This document shows, in pieces, positions 9,001 to 11,532 of a stretch of 11,532 bases of DNA. The stretch comes from Isotricha intestinalis (Eukaryota > Ciliophora > Litostomatea > Vestibuliferida > Isotrichidae): positions 1 through 11,532 of the forward strand of contig JAJJLU010004571.1 of the NCBI GenBank assembly GCA_023807065.1, given 5' to 3'. Each line of letters opens with the position of its first letter. The stretch's first letter is position 1. Both the position numbers and the translations under genes were made by a program. The notes beneath the pieces were generated by a model. It did not search any database. It was given only the letters and a program-made list of their open reading frames with translations, and was not told the DNA's origin.

Positions 9001-11234
9001 GAGTAATTGATTCACATCCTAATATTTTAGAATTATTTGATTTAGCAACTAATTTAGTTACTAGTAATTTACAAATAAGAGGATTATTAAGAAATTTAGA
9101 TGAAGAAAATGGAATTAATAATTCAGAAGAAGATGAAATTCCTTTTTGGGATGAAGAAGAAGAATTTATATTAAATGAAGAAGAAGAAATTGAAAAATTG
9201 AAAGATTTATTAAATCAAGCAAGAGAAATATATAAATTAATTACTTTTAAAGATATTGAAAATGGTGATTTTTCTAAAGAAAGTGCCAATGTCGATTATT
9301 TTAAATCAAGGACAATTTATTATCAAAGATGGTATAATAATGAAGAAAGTAATAAAAGAATATTTGAAGGAAGTAAAGCAAACGATGAATTATCAATAAT
9401 AGATTTTTCAACTTGTACAGCTAAAGAAACTAAAATTATTTATATTATGGTTTCTTTTTCTTCTAATGTAAGAAAAGTTCTTGAAAATTATGAAAATGAA
9501 AATAATAAGACTATTATTAATTCATATACTGATTCTTATGATATAACTAGAGGAGTGTCTAATGCTAAAAAGTATTATTTAAGTGATTGTACTAATTTAA
9601 CTGCTTATTTACCAATTAATTATAAGGAAATTAATCTTGAAAAATACAAATTTTATAAACAAGCTAATATTGATATATATAATCCAAATGATAAAGCTTT
9701 TCGTGAATCTTGTTATATTACTAATGGATTTGATTATGATTTAACTCAAAAATTTAGGAAAAAAGAAATATATGAAAATAAAACTTTTGTTAGTAATGAT
9801 TGTGAATATATAGGAATTGATACTACATATGAAAAAGTTAAAATGCTTTGTCAATATAAAGAAAGTTTTAATTATTTATACAAAGTAATTGAAAAACATT
9901 TAGATGAAAAAACATTAAATAGAGTAGATAATTTAGCTTTGAAATGTGCATCTTATGTAAAAAATACAGGTAAAAATATAGGATTTTGGATATATTTTGT
10001 TTTAACTATTCTTGTAATCGGAGGAACATTGTATTTTACTAAATATTTTTATCAAACATATATCAAAAAAACAAGAAAAAAAATATTATTTGAAAGTGAA
10101 GGTCCGATGATGTATGAAAAAAAAGAAATTGAAGAAAAAGAAAATTCAAAGATTAATGAAATATTAAAAATTAAAAATGATAAAATAAGTAGTGAACAAT
10201 TAAATGAAACAAAAATAGAAGAAGAAAATATAGAAGATATAGAAAAAAATCAAGACATAGATGATAAAATTGCAATTGAAACTATATTAATAAATGTTGA
10301 AAAAGAGGAAACAAAAGATGACATTATAAATCAAAAAAATGAAAACAAAAAATCTGAAAAATCAAATCAAAAAGGTAATGAAAGTATAGAAAGCAATTTA
10401 AGTAATGATTATACTATAAGTGAAAATAATAATCCAAAAGATCATCCATTTGATAATTTCTTTGAAGTTAAAGAAATTTTTAATGAAATTAAAGACGAAA
10501 TAAAAAGTGTAAATACATATAATATTAATGACAATGAAGTAAAAGAAAATTCTTTAAACGACATAATTTCAGAAAAAGAAAAAAAAAAAGAAAAATCTTT
10601 CATTAAAATTGTATTAAGAAGTGCGTTTGAGGTTTATCCTTTATTCACATTTTGGAATAAATCAATTTATACTCATATATCCATTAATATTTGTTTCTTT
10701 GCTTTTAATATTGTTTTAATTTTTGGATTTAATTCTCTTCTTTATACTGAAAATATAATTGAAAAAAGAATTAAAGATATTAATAGAAATAAATTTATTT
10801 ATCCTTTAATTCAAGAAACTCCTAAAATAATTTTATCACTTACTTTGTCAATAATTGTAATGTTGGTTTTAAGAATTATTAATCTTATTCCAAGATCAAA
10901 AAATGAAAAACTTCTTGAATTAATTAACTCAAATAATAACATAGAAAATATACAAGAACAAAAAAATACAATTTTAAAACCATTCTTTATTAGAAGATTT
11001 ATATCATGCTTGATCATGCTTATTTTCACAGTTTTCTTATTTTCTTATATTATTGTTTTTTGTTCAATGTACAAACATACTCAAGTTAATTGGCTTTATT
11101 CTGGACTCTGGTGTTTATCATTTGAATGGATTGTTTTAACTCCTCTTTATATTTTAATTATTTCAATTCTTGAAAAAAAAGGAAAAAAAGAAACGCAAAG
11201 TTATTACTATATCAGACAATTATTCTTTTGTTAA
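3..11234 (+). CDS. Giant modular receptor-like surface membrane protein, 5'-partial
   Basis: One uninterrupted frame encodes 3735 residues from the Met at 27, plus eight in-frame codons upstream reaching the window edge. I therefore annotate it as 5'-partial and do not trust 27 as the true start. No hydrophobic signal peptide is visible, although the rest looks secreted, with dozens of N-glycosylation sequons and many paired cysteines. Order: a beta-rich ectodomain of repeated Ig/IPT-like modules (to about 2740), a cysteine-rich stalk and EGF-like unit (2743-2906), a helical/acidic then six-cysteine juxtamembrane region (2907-3318), TM1 (about 3319-3337), a charged linker (3340-3523), and four hydrophobic segments to the end. 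A surface receptor, adhesin or channel-like role is inferred from this plan. Polycystin-1-like proteins and apicomplexan/alveolate cysteine repeat modular proteins have a comparable order, from memory. I do not recognise the exact family, so no symbol is given. No introns are seen over 11.2 kb. Confidence 0.93.
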   Translation, partial: KEVDCDLKMENLTIDNQIIDCDSRTKKVPDASIYFCFFNSNSGEKLKFGNVSIQFNSVDLGYIFSSNSINKAKFDTSITDSNFSIFNPTGDFYMKAIDPILYYRVWDSYGLYYINEKYLTLNENNTILSVIIEEERGYNTSTIKIKRKLFEYETMYNAQEYEYYFNITIYVVKLPSISFTPDYVLTGNTIPESIRKTKIDPGNFTHMFCKEDCRATRCFDCDTSFSQIIIDSNARPGIIYTQARRFTSAGKLKIIRLNTQNECQELYGQLKRQDAILDFYIPIDGNKTITIIYNNLPIRYDSNLNINKNPFDYTLKRFIIPAKEIVPNGIAEIWYNHNIIYSFKITYSNVILSPLIQRTHRINKYFPNSNFIKIKFSEPITNGGENINNFYLGSSNNTVISRGNCTLEYDNMTLECDNSEHYTELYYEGMCSNDGKGNSIHGGVSGKRSGAMRMDYSIKYCEPNSSYFYLSRKYFVLPGNGKFIHFYLEVSSQNLKFPFKVFVNNDIVTFIKTFQGKRRYYYSTNKAGNYSIYILNSEKSKEGPLETVYVRDKITDFFPIFKSDNICIYYKDYNTFRFKNNNFVDLKYIHAYIDKSYFSFFQGLSSSYNIFAYQKFYLGNLSGKNGINLTLEKEGFLTVYFKSGNDQSNPILYKENVYFTDLRIPLVTYSFDTITISSICLLSKLTIKNYYTKITYSLNCNAQPSRKGIYYCQTNGIFTYGLYHIYYNDRVVSYTFITAPIENAELTPNSMVTKIGTNSIKITSSNFILSTVTKVVVKDNDANSYVYYYCNKIDPKRLCFYSLTDSEKNFLEFYLIAYPGKIYNIQLFTSRGKSQIIQLGKETENISFILTRQYYVINVDFNIFPIITVIGDYAQNIEYIYYRNERKNETFQNSNKITGNNSGTDTKIFNFRPVEPGTYYFAFSLFNDNIKFEILNTRIIAGKTIMDIAIFFPPANTIAILKTMDYSINIVVTFSIKVFISSYIEINENNILNINPLVYFSRKRGQSNYVAKVDSINKLNEGLYKFIIQEESSGNLLYIQDIYISDLRFDKGYYIERSYITVNNTQDSITDLYITDNNDNEYELSDDEHLVNNNNSIDIPIPVEIINNKKSGYYKVDLDDNDIETIFLSKSINESSFSIYPISGKNNVVIKSNDYYLKFLSHIILYNNNTEKNYTINNSQITFGENNEYMKFTLPSNDSFILMEFIEKCPKSPQDYCIKTINETLKHDEPINFEFETNYQIPINDEKLITFKFNESLSKEKLNEFISRLYIDGELKILQEEESCSIINNTTINCRFDYPGESKTYKINYNEFNDTEKEYTYIYYDFNGENCLIQGETSLSYEFNLGDLEYPIYFNEEKLTKNANTKNYIIPISKAKNELNNISLEINSNKIIIYSFNYYPKINIIFTDEFTTTTNGLKFKITSDTDLSIDNITFYLRYQTSEEKKLSIISKCSKTNLNIDCSADLSGFAEGIYFIQYNDFCGKTIELPTIKIVNQFKQYLIDISPDYIEINSSNTVITLTYNNEFNDTNKPIKISLINKNIDQILEDATFEPNEYNKNTLTFILPNKYTNKKGEYKIKTIFVDENSEIMSIKTLLIDEKLSLYENKQRIVQSNSTKKETKIGIIFNTKVNLNRIQKITINGIQINKNEYWINNNTEFSNVLMINTTNNINFSEIGYNYFHIYEKNVKEPLIYTLEIYEKRGGSYDIILNHFVYKNTEDISAYIVVSASDDCYGVFYTINEGNSTAPFPLKGLWRNTFVLKTNIIEGSFTFYYNNDVNDQLKKINRTVYLFKGLSTFIDINKFDECQINSCPFRSYPNYSNENTTNCFVHFFFQFNFLKGRPSLDIDEGQLYFSLYSLKTKETYEIANIKEISNVSIRQNLTNDNYMLQLIRKDLVDDKPVVLFQKPVTLTNLKINDITYENSIIKVNIETLCYNEEKISIENTIPKSPTNFCYKEDNKIVMCEFVTGVKALRNYYLKYDGIIIHNISTMVGFLYNISTKSLSNGKARFYIKTLNDKFGILNVTNINIRDFNNQENQIEFNSEQIVYEKDDLAYIDIGEIHLSNSVYISSITLYNGNTYNVSSSNTNHYTFNQLISITPNYLYSFEDYDDISIIVNPNINVSLIYNNSENQKESENQIFCSVIDKKYTCLSSSIEYGIDYSINFYKNVILRTIKVSFDNRCYNPINSHNITFTLQSQHEITNISEFKVKLFNNENGNEEIDKVQFANSTNDNKGNYFYNFKIIPQGLKAGYYFIDINGERLNGSNITIDDVTIIKKIGDLFVNSSKQYFILQINHNLNYKTLNVFLNKDNVYIDGFCETSLDNKKTIICQINDNITQSGTYKLGYFDECSNKIFSDLSYDINNLSIPYPNETKIKHIYTNSDLYNITFKSIVEKKNISNIYLIKTSSLEEIEVNISNISEKNVSITIPKNLNLGNYLIKIKYSNDVIIIIPLVSIYDSQFDIKNYIPEVSISNFNIKNFFIQFKGLYNENQIIEVFIVYDQCGNEIFEEISFIYDQSKKGVIIKEDLIITNKEELHFELVGDITTYSYYFHIIQEEGRFNLFESSLFLNPKNTYVDIDNHDGSGTFLNLTLESISTSQGLSFKFVYCNSDRCRFILNSDTSDIDQVIQTELIFNLKNSEEYRVLPITFIPKNYYWLPIRNYYNYFKYIDAPYESNYRAVLDDIFTKKHTWDFLNEAHKYKVLFPYTEIQDYNIIQNKVTLDFESKQGNHTFVIQHPTKPSRFIISTLNDFYCHKFGHIYYINETGLSCESCSNIDPYQPYKQDNFCTSDCWGPYQYQYEKHMQCYDSCSSVPSKTHLYEEGNKCVEECSEDYGLEFASSNTCVNCDSIHKYADNGYCKACDEENESWCRAPTYYSKDIKVPSCDSYECYNNESYCYIKNFEAYCECGEGFFGLRCELDLKNASSKAKELVDDFLVPTENGRISYDEDGELLYDLDDENNIQKIREISNLVKEPKIAVKVGRRKIKKLFHSVGTMIMKMVDGVIDSHPNILELFDLATNLVTSNLQIRGLLRNLDEENGINNSEEDEIPFWDEEEEFILNEEEEIEKLKDLLNQAREIYKLITFKDIENGDFSKESANVDYFKSRTIYYQRWYNNEESNKRIFEGSKANDELSIIDFSTCTAKETKIIYIMVSFSSNVRKVLENYENENNKTIINSYTDSYDITRGVSNAKKYYLSDCTNLTAYLPINYKEINLEKYKFYKQANIDIYNPNDKAFRESCYITNGFDYDLTQKFRKKEIYENKTFVSNDCEYIGIDTTYEKVKMLCQYKESFNYLYKVIEKHLDEKTLNRVDNLALKCASYVKNTGKNIGFWIYFVLTILVIGGTLYFTKYFYQTYIKKTRKKILFESEGPMMYEKKEIEEKENSKINEILKIKNDKISSEQLNETKIEEENIEDIEKNQDIDDKIAIETILINVEKEETKDDIINQKNENKKSEKSNQKGNESIESNLSNDYTISENNNPKDHPFDNFFEVKEIFNEIKDEIKSVNTYNINDNEVKENSLNDIISEKEKKKEKSFIKIVLRSAFEVYPLFTFWNKSIYTHISINICFFAFNIVLIFGFNSLLYTENIIEKRIKDINRNKFIYPLIQETPKIILSLTLSIIVMLVLRIINLIPRSKNEKLLELINSNNNIENIQEQKNTILKPFFIRRFISCLIMLIFTVFLFSYIIVFCSMYKHTQVNWLYSGLWCLSFEWIVLTPLYILIISILEKKGKKETQSYYYIRQLFFC
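627..665 (+). other. N-terminal cysteine cluster in ectodomain
   Basis: Residues 201-213 contain four closely packed cysteines with spacing C-x3-C-x4-C-x2-C (C201, C205, C210, C213). They lie between beta-rich stretches that otherwise have few cysteines. In an extracellular setting these most likely form two disulphides in a compact knot or loop. A zinc site is formally possible from the spacing but unlikely outside the cell. No named domain is recognised. Confidence 0.55.
1215..7046 (+). repeat. Array of diverged Ig/IPT-like modules with a shared two-cysteine motif
   Basis: At least eight places in the ectodomain share C-x(8-11)-C followed within about 15-25 residues by an aromatic strand of the form Y-x-[I/L]-x-[Y/F], often led by G-x-Y. 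The cysteine pairs are at residues 397/408, 692/704, 782/791, 1276/1286, 1444/1453, 1944/1954, 2131/2140 and 2308/2320. Several have a third cysteine after the strand (423, 1323, 1473, 2172, 2340). Spacing of successive first cysteines is 168, 187 and 177 residues where neighbours are clear, and 500 (about three units) across 1444-1944. Between them are strands that begin with a hydrophobic-x-P step and then alternate, near residues 737, 1128, 1495 and 2087, as in IPT/TIG-type Ig folds. This supports a protein built by old tandem duplication of a roughly 175-residue unit. The exact fold is inferred. Confidence 0.6.
1296..1370 (+). other. Glycine-rich basic loop in ectodomain
   Basis: Residues 424-448 contain six glycines, several serines, a Lys-Arg pair and two methionines, and follow directly on C423. 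The composition and the more GC-rich codons (GGT, GGG, AGG) differ from the Asn/Ile/Tyr-rich sequence on both sides. It looks like a flexible exposed loop or inserted linker between two beta modules. The dibasic Lys-Arg could be a protease site, but there is no direct sign of that. Confidence 0.45.
8253..8645 (+). other. Cysteine-rich, furin/TNFR-like stalk region
   Basis: Residues 2743-2873 contain about 16 cysteines, many in C-x2-C or C-x3-C pairs (for example C-E-S-C, C-T-S-D-C, C-V-N-C, C-K-A-C). This is the texture of furin-like or growth-factor-receptor cysteine-rich repeats, which are stacks of small disulphide-bonded units. It comes immediately after the beta-module array and before the EGF-like unit, so it would be an extended stalk lifting the ectodomain away from the membrane. 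Cysteine repeat modular proteins of alveolates carry comparable stretches (from memory). Family membership is not proven here. Confidence 0.7.
8646..8744 (+). other. EGF-like domain
   Basis: Residues 2874-2906 have six cysteines with spacing C-x4-C-x6-C-x8-C-x-C-x8-C. The final part, C-E-C-G-E-G-F-F-G-L-R-C, fits both classic EGF signatures (C-x-C-x2-[GP]-[FYW]-x4-8-C and C-x-C-x5-G-x2-C). This is the clearest named domain in the protein. EGF-like units are extracellular disulphide modules used in adhesion and receptor stalks, which sets the region before TM1 on the outside of the cell. I see no calcium-binding EGF consensus at its N-terminal side. Confidence 0.85.
8745..9980 (+). other. Juxtamembrane GAIN-like region: helical and acidic part, then six-cysteine beta-rich part
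   Basis: Residues 2907-3318 lie between the EGF-like unit and TM1. The first part is helix-like, with a basic patch near 2970-2980 and amphipathic leucine-rich segments, then a strongly acidic run with repeated Glu (3034-3058). The second part is beta-rich with six cysteines (3130, 3188, 3229, 3259, 3275, 3307), an even number suiting three disulphides. A helical half, then a beta half with cysteines close to the membrane, is the order of the GAIN domain of adhesion GPCRs and polycystin-1. The stretch C3259 to C3275 sits where a GPS motif would be, but the usual Cys-x-Cys and the His-Leu/Ser-Thr cleavage site are not seen. If this is GAIN-related, it is diverged and probably uncleaved. Confidence 0.4.
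9981..10037 (+). other. Transmembrane segment 1
   Basis: Residues 3319-3337 are an unbroken run of hydrophobic and aromatic residues beginning Gly-Phe-Trp-Ile and including Gly-Gly near its middle. It is preceded by a cysteine-containing extracellular region and followed by a positively charged Lys/Arg-rich stretch (about 3346-3352). By the positive-inside rule this orients the ectodomain outside and the linker inside. Confidence 0.88.
10044..10595 (+). other. Charged low-complexity cytoplasmic linker
   Basis: Residues about 3340-3523 are dominated by Lys, Glu, Asn, Asp, Ile and Ser, with no cysteine and only a short hydrophobic patch. Glu/Lys alternation suggests coiled coil or a charged single helix, with disordered stretches of Asn/Ser. 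It joins TM1 to the C-terminal four-helix block. In polycystin-1-like proteins the equivalent loop holds a PLAT domain, but no PLAT-like beta sandwich is apparent here. The first part (residues 3352-3383) is exactly duplicated at the right end of the window. Confidence 0.7.
10078..10176 (+). repeat. 99-bp direct repeat, copy A (inside the CDS)
   Basis: These 99 bases are identical to 11434-11532, in the same orientation and 1356 bases apart. The distance is a multiple of three. They encode residues about 3352-3383 of the linker just inside TM1. The left boundary lies within a run of eight A: base 10077 is A while the equivalent base 11433 is T. Confidence 0.97.
10596..11231 (+). other. C-terminal four-helix membrane block (TM2-TM5)
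   Basis: A short amphipathic lead-in (residues 3524-3549, with a Tyr-Pro-Leu-Phe motif around P3538) precedes four hydrophobic segments at about 3551-3572, 3601-3621, 3659-3679 and 3697-3715. A loop of about 28 residues, rich in Lys, Asn and Glu, lies between TM2 and TM3, and one of about 37 residues between TM3 and TM4. With TM1 this gives five spans and, if all cross, a C-terminal tail of about 20 residues outside the cell. The Tyr/His-Pro hydrophobic lead-in followed by a bundle is reminiscent of the C-terminal region of polycystin-1-like and alveolate CRMP-type proteins. The pore or signalling function is unknown. Confidence 0.75.
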
Positions 11235-11433
11235 ATACTAATATTATTTATTTATTTAAGACATTAATCTTTTCAATAATAAAAAAAGATATTTAGAAAA
11301 TAATATTTTTTATTTTATTCATTATTTTCAATTTATATTATCACTATCATTATTTAAACTTTTTTATATCATAATAAATTATATAATATTTCATATTATA
11401 ATTATTTTTAATAATTTTGAGTGTTTATAAATT
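11235..11433. other. AT-rich 3' flank, no gene seen
   Basis: These 199 bases are almost only A and T, with short A and T runs and stops in all frames. No tRNA-like fold, open frame or strong inverted repeat is seen. They would hold the 3' UTR of the large gene and, if the downstream copy is real, the spacer before it. Confidence 0.7.
11278..11283 (+). promoter_or_regulatory. Possible polyadenylation hexamer AATAAA
   Basis: AATAAA lies about 44 bases after the stop codon and is followed by an A run and then T-rich sequence. The place is sensible for a eukaryotic polyadenylation signal, but this hexamer is expected by chance in DNA so rich in A and T. Confidence 0.2.
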
Positions 11434-11532
11434 AAAAAATATTATTTGAAAGTGAAGGTCCGATGATGTATGAAAAAAAAGAAATTGAAGAAAAAGAAAA
11501 TTCAAAGATTAATGAAATATTAAAAATTAAAA
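11434..11532 (+). repeat. 99-bp direct repeat, copy B (window end)
   Basis: This is an exact copy of 10078-10176 with no mismatch, starting in a run of six A and continuing to the last base of the window, so the true repeat may be longer. Possible readings are a partial tandem duplication of the gene's 3' end or an assembly-graph boundary. The length of 99 equals a k-mer size used by common short-read assemblers. Confidence 0.97.
11436..11532 (+). pseudogene. Possible start of a second, partial copy of the C-terminal linker
   Basis: The repeated piece keeps the linker's reading frame to the window edge, but an in-frame TAA at 11433-11435 precedes it, so it cannot be read through from upstream. 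Two adjacent in-frame Met codons (11463, 11466) could in principle begin a shortened product with only the linker and the four C-terminal helices. No TM1, promoter or start context supports this. It could equally be a gene remnant or an assembly effect, and the window ends before this can be decided. Confidence 0.3.

Noticed and set aside
10044..10595. Cytoplasmic linker as a PLAT domain, as in polycystin-1
   Set aside because: The sequence is charged and low in complexity, without the alternating strands and aromatic residues expected of a PLAT beta sandwich.
11003..11021. Two copies of a 9-base word (atcatgctt) one base apart
   Set aside because: It is very short and inside TM4, with the copies in different reading frames. 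It is best explained by chance.
10811..11029. Antisense open frame of 72 codons opposite TM3-TM4
   Set aside because: It is the reverse complement of hydrophobic codons, so the apparent hydrophobic protein is a shadow of the real membrane segments.
11235..11433. A promoter, small RNA or tRNA in the 3' flank
   Set aside because: Nearly pure A/T sequence without a stem of useful length or any conserved box. Any TATA-like match is meaningless at this composition.

Overview
The window is almost entirely one very long, intron-free reading frame on the + strand. It is open from the left edge and ends with TAA at 11232-11234. The DNA is strongly A+T-rich in coding and flanking sequence alike, by eye about three quarters or more. 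Codons nearly always end in A or T, and Asn, Ile, Tyr, Phe, Lys, Glu and Ser dominate the protein. A single-domain giant receptor-like protein with multiple membrane spans, dozens of N-x-S/T sequons and an EGF-type module points to a unicellular eukaryote rather than a bacterium. TAA ends the frame and no internal TAA, TAG or TGA occurs, so the standard code fits and ciliates with reassigned TAA/TAG are unlikely. AT-rich protists with the standard code (litostome ciliates, apicomplexans, amoebae and others) remain possible. The species cannot be named from this sequence alone.

Layout (residues numbered from the first in-window Met at 27). Residues 1 to about 2740 form a large predicted extracellular region of beta-rich Ig/IPT-like modules. 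At least eight copies of a two-cysteine motif followed by an aromatic strand lie between nt 1215 and 7046, often about 170-190 residues apart. Residues 2743-2906 are a cysteine-rich stalk ending in an EGF-like unit. Residues 2907-3318 hold a helical and acidic part, then a six-cysteine beta-rich part, in the order of a GAIN-like domain. TM1 follows at about 3319-3337, then a charged cytoplasmic linker of about 185 residues, then four more hydrophobic segments to the C-terminus. The overall plan recalls polycystin-1-like proteins and the cysteine repeat modular proteins of alveolates, but this is an architectural comparison, not a proven homology.

The gene is probably cut at the left edge: eight in-frame codons precede the first Met, and there is no signal peptide.

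After the stop come 199 bases of very AT-rich flank with nothing recognisable beyond a weak AATAAA. The last 99 bases of the window (11434-11532) then repeat 10078-10176 exactly, in the direct orientation. The repeated piece encodes the start of the cytoplasmic linker just after TM1. This means either that a second, partial copy of the gene's 3' end begins downstream or that the window ends at an assembly-graph branch. It is the least explained feature of the window.
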